Shown in pieces: positions 21,137 through 31,424 of a stretch of 64,000 nucleotides of DNA. How positions within the stretch are numbered: the stretch's first letter is position 1; every line of letters starts with the position of its first letter. The notes under the pieces are model-generated. The model did no database searches. It worked only from the letters and a program-made list of their open reading frames with translations, and was not told where the DNA came from. The stretch spans positions 11,195,281 through 11,259,280 of the forward strand of contig NC_059373.1 in assembly GCF_019703515.2 (NCBI RefSeq). The letters are read 5' to 3'. This stretch comes from Myxocyprinus asiaticus (taxonomy: Eukaryota > Chordata > Actinopteri > Cypriniformes > Catostomidae). The position numbers and the translations under genes were made by a program.

Positions 21137-21486
21137 TATCACTGTAAAATATTTGAACACATTCAACTTTCCTAATCACAAAAAGAACCGTTATACCTGC
21201 AGTATTCAATCCCTGCTTTAGCCTTTAGCCAACTCATGTTACATTTAACTGCACTCAAACTAATTTTACATTACATTCACACAAAGTGTGAGGAAATATC
21301 ACAATTTATTTAACTGGTTCAGATAATAAAATCAAAGAACTGTGTTATCATGCAAGGGAAACAACAACAAAAGAACATGACTCCGGTATCATACATTTCA
21401 GAATGTCTGCAATGGACATACAGTGAATAATAAAAAAAAATACTTATTAAAGGCTACCAATTCTCATTTTCTAGTAATAGCATTAA

Positions 21487-22275
21487 TAGGGGAAAATGGG
21501 GGAAGAGACCCCCTTAAGAACTGAACAATGGGCATTTACTTTTAAACTGTAATATATTTAGATACTGTATAAGTTTAGCATGTACAGAGTGATGATGCAT
21601 CATCCAATAAATTATCATGGGAAGAAAAACATTTGTTAATTTAGCTGTCATAGTACAAAATTTAAAATTACGAAAAGGTGCCGTCTAACCAATCTACTGG
21701 GGTAAGATAACCCCACACCCGGGACAAGAAGCCCCACAGGGTAAACCTGTCTTAGGTGTCATCCAATTTTAATGGAATGTGTAAAATATATGTGATATCA
21801 ATCATTAATAATGGATTTTTGTGTGTGTGTGTGTGTGTGTGTGTCTATTAATGTAAAATACTAAAAAAAAAAATGTTTTAATAATGTATGTGAATAATTC
21901 ACAACTAAGTAGAATAATTGAACAACTGAATGATAACAGACAAATCAAATAACAGAATCCATCCAAACAGATTCATCTGAAATGTAAACTCATTCTGCGA
22001 ATTATATATTGTACAGGCCTGTGAGTATATAAATATTTAGATGCTCATATTTTTAATTGAAGGAATATATTTCTATTCATTTAGATTAAATTCACGTGCA
22101 GGTTATAGTGAACAGTAAAGATGATTAAAATATAATTATTAAATTAAATAATAATTACACCAGAAACAATGCCACTGGGGGCCTTCTGCCCCAATCCTGA
22201 GTGGGGCATCTTTCCCCATAGTGTAATTTTAGCAAGTCATCTTACCCCAGGGGCTTCTTCCTCCATCTTCCCCTA
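21487..22275. mobile_element. TIR element, TAGGGGAA ends
   Basis: Left end TAGGGGAAAATGGGGGAAGA mirrors the right end TCTTCCTCCATCTTCCCCTA. Inner GC-rich words (GGTAAGATAACCCC, CATCTTACCCC) also mirror. 789 bp, no transposase. Flanking 8-mers do not match, so the superfamily is undetermined; hAT is possible. It contains a (TG)12 tract at about 21820-21843. Lies between V1 and C1. Confidence 0.65.
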
Positions 22276-22870
22276 GTATTTGTATTCTCGCTACACGATT
22301 TGTATTTTTATTTTGCATTAGCAGCCTGCTGATGTATTGACACAACACAGATACATGCACATTCTTACAAGTCACCTTACTGTAAGAGAGCATTTTTCAA
22401 GAGAATGGTAGAATAAATGTGAATGGAAAAAATAAACTGAAGATGCAAAACAAATCTAGATTTTTGCATTTTACAATAATTCAACCGCTTTGTGTTTTGA
22501 GACTTTGAGACTTTTCTTGAGCAGGTTACACCTGTAAACTCAGGAAATCAAAATACAATTTTTTAAAAAGCTTCGGAAATCAAACAAAAAGCTAATTTCA
22601 TAAAAAACATTTAACAAATATGGTATAATTATAATCACAATACCATCAAACCACAATAAAAATCAGATAAACACTGTTAATAATTCAAAAAATAAATGTA
22701 AAAAAATAAAAAATAGTGTTAAAACATCGACTGTGATCGTATGAATTATCTGTGATTTGTATTAAAACAAAAGCATAAAGAAAACATTAAGATCTATGTG
22801 TATGTCTGTGTGAATAAAGGAGTGTATGTATGCTTATCAATAAACTGTATGCATATCTGTGTGTGTGTTG
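22276..22870. other. Spacer downstream of C1
   Basis: AT-rich; should contain the C1 3' UTR read leftwards. Part of it (around 22500-22560, TTGAGCAGGTTACACCTG...) resembles the V5 3' flank at 34720-34800, supporting block duplication of V-C units. No clear poly(A) signal for C1 was found. Confidence 0.4.
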
Positions 22871-23193
22871 TCACTCCACATCACACTCTTGTGTGTTCAG
22901 GATTTTGGTGACTGGATTCTGGGATCTCTGAGTGGCCTCACAGCTGATGGTGTTTGCTCTGCTCCACTCACTCTCAGTGAGAGTCAGACTGCTGCTCCAG
23001 CTGTACAGTCCATCCTTCTGCAGCACACCTGGACTCACATTCACACCAGAGTTCCTGCTGCTAGTATCCACCTTCCAGCTCAGCTGCCAGTCAGAGGGGA
23101 ATCCCTTACTGCCCGCGCACATGACTGTAGCTTTACCCTGCTTCAACTCATCTCTGGAGGGCGGCAGGACCGTTAGAGTGGGCAGAGTGTCAG
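22871..23193 (-). CDS. C1, immunoglobulin light-chain constant exon
   Basis: A single C1-set Ig domain, joined by splicing to a J segment. It begins after acceptor CTCTCTAG with (T)DTLPTLTVLPPSRDELKQ and ends ILNTQECDVE-stop; about 107 residues, the usual length. It has the domain cysteines (ATVMC, TISC), the core Trp (LSWKVD) and a Cys four residues from the end, the expected heavy-chain bond. It is about 99% identical to C2 while the flanking introns differ. Only J1, which has lost the FGxG Phe, lies in its unit, so expression is doubtful. The kappa-type signals in this locus suggest a teleost L1/L3-like isotype, but I cannot fix it. Confidence 0.93.
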
Positions 23194-23265
23194 CTAGAGA
23201 GAAAGAGATGGAAACTTTGAAATTTCAGTCCCCTCAAAAAATTGTATTTCAGTCATTTGCGTGTC

Positions 23266-23330
23266 TTTCACTTCCCTTTAAGAGATTTACAGTTAATCAA
23301 GCAGATCTGAGTGCAACAGCCTGTAAAAGA
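23266..23330 (-). promoter_or_regulatory. Candidate light-chain intronic enhancer block with ETS-IRF motif (unit 1)
   Basis: In the J1-C1 intron. Read on the - strand it contains GGAAGTGAAA (23266-23275), fitting the ETS-IRF composite GGAANNGAAA bound by PU.1 with IRF4 in mammalian light-chain enhancers. The motif and the next 50 bp are conserved in the other two J-C introns. Confidence 0.55.
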
Positions 23331-23537
23331 GCATTTATCTCAAGATATAAGTTATTACAATATTACTAAGTTTAAAATCATTTTTATATTTACATTTAGG
23401 AATATTCTGATATATAAGATTACAACAATTTATTCAGATTTTATAGAATTATTTCATATTTAATACATTTATTAGCTGCATTTTGGCTGACCAAGAGTGA
23501 ATGACGGAAAGTTGAACTTTCTCATTTAAAAATTAAC

Positions 23538-23855
23538 TTGGCAACATTTGCAATAAGGTTTTGTTTGTTAACATAAGTAAATGCATTATCATGAACTAAT
23601 AATGAACAATACATTTTGCAGCATTTTTTCATCTTTTTTAATGTTAATTTATAAAGATAAAACTGTTCGTTGTTACTTCATGTTAGTTCATAATGCATTA
23701 ACTATGTTAACACATACAACATTTCTTTTTATGTAGTATATGCTGAAATTAACTAAAATCAGGAGTGCTGAAAAAGTATTGTTCATTGTTAGATCATGTT
23801 AACTAATGAAGTATATTAATGTTAACAAATACAACCTTATTTAAAAGTGTTACCA
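23538..23855. mobile_element. MITE with long TIRs
   Basis: Left TTGGCAACATTTGCAATAAG, right CTTATTTAAAAGTGTTACCA: imperfect inverted repeats extending about 80 bp (TGTTAACA..., CATGAACTAATAATGAACAA and complement). No coding content. Lies in the J1-C1 intron. Confidence 0.75.
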
Positions 23856-24168
23856 TTCACTTTTATATCTCAAATGGATTACAATGGAACTAATGTATAT
23901 ATAAAATGATAAAACTGCATTTAAATATTTTATCATTAAATTACTAATTCTCTAATTCAGAATTTTTGAATTTAAGGAGAGACAATCATTCATGATTTGG
24001 TTATGTCACACCAGAAGACAACTTCTGAATTTCATATTTTTATTTGCATTTTTCAGTATAAAAATTGTTCATCTCTAATCTTTTGACAAAACTCTTTTTT
24101 TTTTTTTTTTTTTTTATTTAACTCAATTATTAATGTTTTATTTTTAAAACAGAGAGCGTTTGACTTAC

Positions 24169-24206
24169 TTCCAACAGAGAGTCGGGTACCTCCACCAGAA
24201 GTTCAT
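24169..24206 (-). CDS. J1, light-chain joining segment, probably defective
   Basis: A 38-bp J in the same register as J2: [11 protein letters not shown], with donor GTAAGT at 24163-24168. The conserved Phe of the FGxG motif is Ser (TCT), and a TGA codon lies at its 5' edge in the J frame unless trimmed on joining. Serves C1, 1 kb away. Confidence 0.8.
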
Positions 24207-24246
24207 CACAGTGATACAAACACATCCAATGTCTGTATAAAAAACC
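24207..24246 (-). other. J1 recombination signal (23/24-bp spacer)
   Basis: Perfect heptamer CACTGTG (- strand). The nonamer is degenerate (GGTTTTTTA); spacing is 24 bp to that nonamer, or 23 bp to GTTTTTTAT. Weaker than the J2 and J3 signals. Confidence 0.75.
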
Positions 24247-25478
24247 CCTATGCACTAATGTCACCTAATTTTGCTCCTTTGCAAGCAGTATAAATGCCAT
24301 GTCATAACTTTCTAAGTGATGATAAAAATTAAGAATACATCTACACAGCAACAAATTAGTTTTCAAGTTTCTGTAGTCTAATTATTGATTTAATATATCA
24401 TATTTTCAATCTTATTTTAAAAAGTCTTTAGTGAATCTAACTCAAGTTGTAGACACTGAATTAGTAAATTACAAGCAAAAAGTAGCCACATATATCATTT
24501 AAATTCTTCCTTTTACATTTTATGCATTAAAGGTTTTTTTTAATATGTATAATTTTTGGTTTTAAATGATATGCTTTTTTAAGTTCACACAGCACAAGAC
24601 AAACACTGTGTCTGCATTGCTAGCAATTTGCCTGTTTCAGTCATTTTTCTTACTTTTTGTGCTGTATCAAAGAAAAGATGAATATAATTTGAATTTCTTT
24701 TCATCATTGATGTATCTGTAAAATGACATGACATCAGCTGGCTTGCAAAAAGAAAATACACAAAATGATTTATTGCCCTGAAGTTGTCCATCATTGTTTC
24801 AATCTTTTCTTCAAGAATCCTAACGATGCTCTTTTACACACAAAAACACTTCATATTGACAACTGCTGTCAAGGTCCAAAGAGAGAGAGAAACATCATTA
24901 AAATATCATAAAAGTAGTCCATACAACACTAAGCTTTTCTATGTCCCCAAAAAGCTTGGAATAAAGTGCACAAGTCAAATGGACTACTGTTATGATGCTT
25001 TTATACTGAACCTTTAATAATGATTTATAGTATTTGTCCTTTATGAAGTTTGACAACTCCTGCTCATAAACTGTTATTCTATGGACTAGAGCTGCTTAAA
25101 ATATCTATTTTTATGTTCCAAGAAAAAGTAACAGCATATGAGTTTTGAACAATATAAGGGTGAGTAAATGAGTGATTAAAAGTACATTTTTGCCATATCT
25201 GATTATTGGAGGGGACTTGTCCCCCTCAATGTATATTGCAGTTGCAGCCCTGCTTCCAATTCCAAAACACAGTTGTTTCCCAAAGTCCATCACAGAGATT
25301 AATTCTCATTCCAGATAGGTTTGATTGTACCAGAGAGCCAAAATGACGTTGAGAACAAGGATAACAAAATGCATAGTGTTTTTCTGCACCCTACTGGATC
25401 CAAAATCAACATTAAGGAACACATTTCACATGCACAGCAATTAAACCGTTTTCGCTTTAGTAAAATCTTTCCATGATG
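24247..25478. other. Spacer between J1 and V2, no gene
   Basis: No gene seen. Short AT-rich open frames only. The stretch 25195-25270 looks repeat-derived but I cannot name it. Confidence 0.4.
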
Positions 25479-25524
25479 CTTTGCATAGGCAGCACATGCC
25501 TCAGTGCTCTGAAAATGTTTATAG
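25479..25524 (+). promoter_or_regulatory. V2 immunoglobulin promoter
   Basis: CTTTGCAT octamer variant and TTTATAG 31 bp downstream, with the intervening CACATGCCTCAGTGCTCT shared with V1, V3 and V7. About 57 bp before the leader ATG. Confidence 0.75.
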
Positions 25525-25580
25525 GTCTGTGAGTTTAACTCTTCATTGTGTTTCTCTTTATGACAACAGATCCCGTCAAT

Positions 25581-26080
25581 ATGTCTTTGATCTCTTTTAT
25601 CATTTAGACACTCTACAACATGCAAGGTAAAGGTCACATACAAGTTTACACGTGACTTTTATTATTACATTTCAGAAATTAACTGATATGTTGTATTATG
25701 CTGTGCTGCTATCACTCTCTCTATTTCTACAGGCTGTATAGGGGAGGTTGTTGTGACACAACCTGCAGTTAAATCAGTCCAGCTTGGCAAAACAGTTTCT
25801 AATGACTGTAAAGTTAATGTTGTGGTTTACAAAAATGAACAAGGCAAAGTCTCTAAAGGCCGTTATTATGTATCATGGTACAGTCAAAAGCCTGTAGAGG
25901 TTCCAAGACTCTTGGTGTATTATACAAATGAGAGAGAGTCTGGAATTTCATCCAGATTTAGTGGAAGTGGACAAGGAAATGGTCTTGATTTCACACTGAC
26001 CATCAGTGATGTTGAGCTTGAAGATGCAGGCGATTATTACTGTTTGAGTTGCCATGAGATCAGTGGCAAAGCAGCGAACA
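25581..26080 (+). pseudogene. V2, light-chain V segment (family B), leader stop codon
   Basis: Leader exon 25581-25626 starts ATGTCTTTG and has a TAG where V3 and V7 have the Trp codon TGG, then donor GTAAAG. The V exon 25733-26080 is fully open: EVVVTQPAVKSVQLGKTVSN, a long CDR1, YVSWYSQKPVEVPRLLVYYT, GLDFTLTISDVELEDAGDYY and C. The V part looks healthy, so the single leader nonsense codon decides its status. It could be a recent loss, a polymorphism or a sequence error. Related to V7. Confidence 0.85.
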
Positions 26081-26108
26081 CACAGTGAAAAAGTGACGTA
26101 CAAAAACC
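26081..26108 (+). other. V2 recombination signal (12-bp spacer)
   Basis: CACAGTG, 12 bp, ACAAAAACC; consensus kappa-type signal abutting the V2 coding end. Confidence 0.93.
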
Positions 26109-26441
26109 TCCCTTGGTCAGAGGATCCTCTGATACAGCTGAGACCTACAACAGGTGCTCAAAGGAGAGCAAAAAAAACAAAAACAAAAACAAAAAATCAA
26201 GTTTTGGGGAGAGATAGAGTTTGTGCCCTTAATTAACATAATTACAGTCCAACTCAACTATTAGTTTTATGTCCATTTCAATTCAATCCTCCTCCTGTAA
26301 CATTTTTGTTCATGTGTTCATTTTATATGTAATCCACAGCTTTAATTATGGAAAACTATTATATTCCTCAGTGCAGGGGCGTCTCTAGGATTTCAAAACA
26401 TCAGGGACTGAGGCCAAAACATTGAATTTTTGCCTCTGTAG

Positions 26442-26590
26442 CTGTACTGGGACCTTGATGATGACACGAGCTGCTTCAGGATTTCTAGATGAGTTCAGAG
26501 GAAGTCAGTTTAGATTTCATTCACTGACCATACATGAAATCAAGAGTGAAGCTGTAGGAGATTATTACTATTAGCATTACTCAAACTGTG
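26442..26590 (+). pseudogene. V relic (family C), heavily eroded
   Basis: Shares GTACTGGGACC and GATGATGAC/ACGAGCTG with V6, then GAGTTCAGAGGAAGTCAGTT, CACTGACCATACATGA and GTAGGAGATTATTACTAT in the order of V4/V6 framework 3. The conserved Cys codon after YY has become a changed codon and the heptamer is AACTGTG. No leader found. Deleted between FR2 and FR3. Confidence 0.7.
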
Positions 26591-27324
26591 AAAACTATGC
26601 TTAAATATCATTGAGATGTGTATGTTTTTGGAAGCAATCAAAATATGAATTCAGCATTACACATTTGTCCACACTCTAAAAGGTGGCAACATGCAGTTGT
26701 TACCTTAAGCATCTATACAGTTCACGAGTTCACATGTTAATATAGTTAATATAGAGTGCAATAAGGACTGGGCTCCTCCTGGACTATCTGACTTGTTGAA
26801 ATCGACAATTCTGAAATGATAATTGGTATAGGCATTATAAAGGTGGAAATGGGGAGGAGGAGGGATGCTGGAAGAATCGTCACCGGTGTGAGTAAGGTGG
26901 CTGCTTGTATGTCTTTAGAAAATGATTAGCAGGCCTTGATGAACTTATGTTTAGAACTTCATTAGTCAGGTTGATTCAGTTGTAATACATAATGAGTAAA
27001 ACAAATTAATGTATGTATAGATGTTACCACAGGAAGCACATTTTTAGGTTTTTTTTTTAAATGCAGGATGGACATTTACATAATAAAACACCTCTCTCAG
27101 AGTAAACATTGATTATAATTACATAACTGCACTCTGCACAAATCTCAAATGATCCTGTTATACCGTATAATATTTATTTTGTTCTAAACACAAGTGCAAA
27201 TCCATAATGTAACATACATATAGTTTTGCTTGTTTTTGTGTTAAATGTTTTATTCAGTGTTACCCTCACTTCTCAGTTCTACATGACCTGTTGTACTCAG
27301 GAAGAACATTTCCATGCTGAAGAC
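26591..27324. other. Spacer between the V relic and V3, no gene
   Basis: AT-rich sequence without recognised genes or clear transposon ends. Confidence 0.4.
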
Positions 27325-27369
27325 ATTTGCATAGCTGCACATGCTTCAATGCTTTGGGAGTGTTTATAG
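27325..27369 (+). promoter_or_regulatory. V3 immunoglobulin promoter
   Basis: Perfect octamer ATTTGCAT (27325-27332) and TTTATAG at 27363-27369. The interval aligns with the V1, V2 and V7 promoters. The leader ATG is 68 bp further on. Confidence 0.85.
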
Positions 27370-27436
27370 CCCTCTGAGTTAATCACTTAACTAAACTGTT
27401 TTAACTAAACTGAAAACAAACTCCAGAGTCACAACA

Positions 27437-28010
27437 ATGATGTTTTTCATCATTTGGGCACTCTGCTGCAATCAAGGTAAAGAATGTTCAACATTTTTAA
27501 CATCAGATTTGGTTTTGATAAGTGATCTATGACATATTACACATTTGAGATCTCAAAATGTTTCAAATTCAAGTTTTAATTTCAGAGAGGCTTTACACTT
27601 GAAAAAACTCAATGCCAGTCTAAAGTTGACTATATTTTCTGTTCATTTTCTCTGTACAGGTTCTGTGGGTCAGGTTGTGACTCAGTCTGGAGATCAGACA
27701 GTGCAGTCTGGTCAAACTGTTACTATTGAATGTAACCACACACCAAGAGTTAATTGCTGGGATTCACCTGAGAGCAAAAAATATTGTATGTCCTGGTACC
27801 ACCAGATTCCTGGAGAAATTCCTAAACTCTTGATCTATTACACATCAAAGGCAGCTTCAGGAGTTTCCTCTAGATTCAGTGGCAGTGAGAGTGGAAACCA
27901 GATTGACTTCAAACTGACCATCAGTGGAGTCCAACCTGAAGATTCAGGAGTTTATTACTGTCAGAGTGAATATAATAAGGCAGATCCTAAGAACCCAGAC
28001 TGGGTGTTCA
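27437..28010 (+). CDS. V3, light-chain V segment (family A), intact
   Basis: Leader exon 27437-27476 ([13 protein letters not shown], donor GTAAAG) and V exon 27660-28010 after TCTGTACAG. Framework: [63 protein letters not shown] and VYYC. All core V-domain residues (two Cys, Trp, DSGVYYC) are present with no stops. CDR1 has two additional cysteines (NCW and YCMSW). Opposite in strand to every J, so it must join by inversion. I judge it functional. Confidence 0.92.
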
Positions 28011-28038
28011 CACAGTGTAAAAGCATTGTACAAAAACC
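28011..28038 (+). other. V3 recombination signal (12-bp spacer)
   Basis: CACAGTG, 12 bp, ACAAAAACC; consensus. Confidence 0.94.
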
Positions 28039-28792
28039 TCTTTCAATAAACTACCCTCCTCAGTTCTGACTCACTGCAGATTTGAAGAGCATTTCTCAGC
28101 TCACTGATTTTTCCAAAACGCACACATAAACAGATATATATATATAAACATGTGAATTTTCAGTACTGTCCAAATTTCTGCAGAAATTGCTAATGTATAT
28201 ATGTTATAAATATAAAGTGCCAAACTGAAAAAAATAAATAAATAAAAATAAATCACTAACCAAATCTTATAAACCAGTAGCTACATAACAGATTTATTAC
28301 AGCAACAATCTCCACTGTTAAGGCAGATATTTATAAATGATTTGGTTTTGTAAATGAAATTTTCAAATGGACCAACATCAAACCCATAAATCCTCAACAG
28401 AACAGCAAACAACACTAAATCAAATAAAATTAGATGAAGCAACAGGATATTTTTTTCTTCTAGACTGTTTTTGTAATATTTGCAGTTACTTTATTTTTAA
28501 ATTATCATTATGGTAATCCTGAAGAATCATGCTGATGATAATGAATCTTGAATCTTGCAACACCAAAAATAGGCTACATAACCAATAAACTTTGACAAGT
28601 GTCTCAATCTCGAGCAGGTCACTGTCATGTTGTTTTGCATTAAATGTGAAATAGACGCAGAAATTGACAGCTGGTTTAATTGTTTAATGAGTTGTTCATT
28701 TTATTCTGTATATCTTTTAACATACCAAAAGGCCATGCAAATTCTGTAAACACTGATGTTTTTTGGCAGGTGGCACACTTGCACAGAGAATG
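28039..28792. other. V3 3' flank, duplicated near V5
   Basis: No gene. Stretches such as CAGCTCACT, TTTTGTAAATGAAAT and CATCAAACCCATA recur in order in the V5 flank (34290-34640), so V3 and V5 come from one duplicated block. Confidence 0.6.
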
Positions 28793-28800
28793 TTTTGCAT
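28793..28800 (+). promoter_or_regulatory. V4 octamer-like element
   Basis: TTTTGCAT, 7 of 8 to ATTTGCAT, 77 bp before the V4 ATG. V6 has the same octamer in a matching AG..GTTTTGCATA context. No TATA box as in family A/B promoters. Confidence 0.6.
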
Positions 28801-28877
28801 ACTACTCTAAACACATTAAAGCTCTTGTGCTGATGTATTTGTGTTCAGTCTTTTCAGAGTCACTGTTAAGAAGCACA

Positions 28878-29401
28878 ATGAGCATGTCATGGATTCTGCT
28901 AGTTGGGATACTGGCGCTCTTTACTGAAGGTGGGACAATCTGGAGCATTCTTAATTTGATCAATCTCTTGGATCACATTTTTTTGTTTGTTATTATTTTA
29001 TTCTCTTCATCTTTAATAATAGCAATCTTGTTCCTTTAATATCTGTAATATTGAGTATTTATTCCAATTTAAAACCTACTTTATTCTTCTTTAAACCCTC
29101 TCTCAGACTCTCATCAAGAGGTCCAGTCTCCTGAATCTCTGTCTGCTAAAGCAGAAGAATCTGTCACTATTAGTTGTACAGGGACTAATGGAGTGGGTAA
29201 TGACATGAGCTGGTATCTGTTTAAACCTGAAGAAGCTCCTAAACTCCTGATCTATCGTGGAAGTAACTTGGAGTCTGGAGTTCCAGATCGCTTCAGTGGA
29301 AGTGGATCTGAGCCTCATTTTACACTGACCATAAGAGGAGTTCAGCCAGAGGATGCAGGAGATTATTACTGTATGGGGTATTATAGTAGGTCCAGTATTC
29401 A
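28878..29401 (+). CDS. V4, light-chain V segment (family C), intact
   Basis: Leader exon 28878-28929 ([17 protein letters not shown]) with a donor GTGGGA that is poorer than usual. V exon 29107-29401 after [60 protein letters not shown] and DAGDYYC. Core Cys, Trp and YYC are kept, without stops. It has a short CDR1 and a kappa-like framework, distinct from families A and B. Probably functional, with the donor as the only reservation. Confidence 0.88.
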
Positions 29402-29429
29402 CACAGTGAAAAAACGCTGTACAAAAACC
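29402..29429 (+). other. V4 recombination signal (12-bp spacer)
   Basis: CACAGTG, 12 bp, ACAAAAACC; consensus. Confidence 0.94.
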
Positions 29430-30573
29430 TCCCATAATAAGACTGAACACTGAATGTACTGCTGTCACTTGGGTGCTCACATGAACCTCCCCAAGTGCCA
29501 CCCCTATTATTTCTTCATATTTTTATAATATGCTTCATTTGTTTTCTTCATATTTTTTTATTTAATATGTATATGTGCACAATTAAAAAGAGAAATCAAT
29601 AAATTCTTCATCCGATGTAACCAGTGCTTGAAGTGGGGCGTACGCAGCAGTACGCAGTACCTGCACTTCTCTATTTTAGCCTACAGAGTTCCTGCAGTTT
29701 TTCTTGCGTACCACCACTTCTCAGAGTCTCCTGGTACGATGTAATGTCTTTATTCAATGTAAGTCATTGATTTGATGCGGCCCGCCAATCACTTTTATCT
29801 GACCTTCCCAATGATTTAGATAAAATCGTGGTAAACATCTGAACGCACTCTGAGCAAAACTCAGCGGTGAGTTTAACAACACTCAACACGTGCAACAGCA
29901 TCGGCGCTCGTCAAACTATCCATGGTCCAGTTCCGGAGCAACACGCGTGTTTAAGCTTGTCTGGACTTAGTTCAGTTTCACTCTTCTCCAAAACATGAAC
30001 CAGCAACTTTTGGGTGAGCACATTTTATCGCGTTTTATTCACTCAAATGTATTCATGCAAATTGTTTAGCTGCTGGGTGCAGTCAAAACTACAGACAAAA
30101 AAAAAAAAAAGCTGTTACAGAAGTGATGTCAGCTCATATGCACAACATTTTTTACAAGAGGCAAAATGATAATGAAAACTGAACCTTCAAAGAAAATACA
30201 TAAGAAATTTTGCTTTTTATTTTCCATTCTTTTCTGTAGTGCTCGTAAAAATATGATGTGAATTGTCATTAAACTTGTCTATATAACATGACAGAGTTTA
30301 GTTCTACATACAGATGTGTGTCAGCATTCACAATCCTGAACATCATCAAATTAGTTTGTTCACCATTTCTAATGATTATTATCTGCACAAGTATCTGGCT
30401 CGTGTATAAATGAATGTGTGCAGGATAAGGAAGGAATTTTGCCCTCACTGAATGAAAAAACAGACATAATGCTCTTTTTCCATTTTAGGCTACATTTATT
30501 TTGTGTAAAAAGACAGTTCTTCATTAGATTGTCATTGTTTTCTTATGTGTGTTGATATTGACAGAGATACAGA
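29430..30573. other. Spacer downstream of V4, no gene
   Basis: No gene seen. The interval 29620-29850 (AGTGCTTGAAGTGGGG, TACGCAGCAGTACGCAGTAC) looks repeat-derived but has no visible second end. Confidence 0.4.
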
Positions 30574-31424
30574 CAGGGTTGGGAGGGTTACTTTTGAAAT
30601 GTATTCCACTACAGATTACAGAATACATGCTGTAAAATGTAATTTGTAATGTATTCTGTTAGATTACTCAAAGTCAGTAATGTATTCTAAATACTTTGGA
30701 TTACTTCTTCAGCACTGGTAGATTTTTTCACTTGTTTTGACTCTAAAAACTCTGGCAGTACAGTAAGACAAAATACACATGTTAAAAATACATTCTCAAA
30801 AAAATAACTAAATATCTTATGCAATGTTGTTTCTAAAACAAGACAAATCTAATTGATCTTGTTTTAAAGATTTTTTGATATTTTTACAGGAAAACAATAC
30901 AAAAATTATAATCAAGAATATGATTTTTGCCCTAATATCAAAGGTCTTACTAGAAAAAAATAAATTATGATCCAACTTGAATTTTCTTGATAAAAAAATA
31001 TGATCGTGCCTGGTAACATGTGCATGTAAAATGGCTAGAAATAGCATTTTAGCTTAGCGTAAAGCTGGCCATTTACACAAGGTTTATTTCTATTTCTTCT
31101 GCTCCAAACTTACTTCTAACTTACTTCTCTGTCTGCTCGTATGAATGTAACACATCATAAGAAAATGTTTCACCGCTGTTCAAATGCACTTTGGATCACA
31201 TCATTTATATTTAAAAATGTTTTCCATCTGAAAGGACTAAATATTAAATGAAACAAATGACAATAAAATGCAAAGTAATCTCTTCAGTAATAAATTATTT
31301 TTGAATGTAACTGTATTCTAATTACCAATGATTTAAATTGTAACTGTAGTGGAATACAGTTACTTATATTTTGTATTTTAAATACGTAATCCCGTTATAT
31401 GTATTTCGTTACTCCCCTAACCTG
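30574..31424. mobile_element. Non-autonomous hAT-like element with perfect 8-bp TSD
   Basis: Left CAGGGTTGGGAGGGTTAC, right complement GTTACTCCCCTAACCTG. GATACAGA precedes (30566-30573) and follows (31425-31432) the element exactly, the 8-bp duplication typical of hAT. Inner sub-repeats TGTATTCCACTACAG and complement extend the TIR. 851 bp, no transposase. Confidence 0.88.

Noticed and set aside
22859..23369. Open frames on the + strand over C1 (and the same at 40773-41115 over C2)
   Set aside because: Antisense shadows of the light-chain constant exons.
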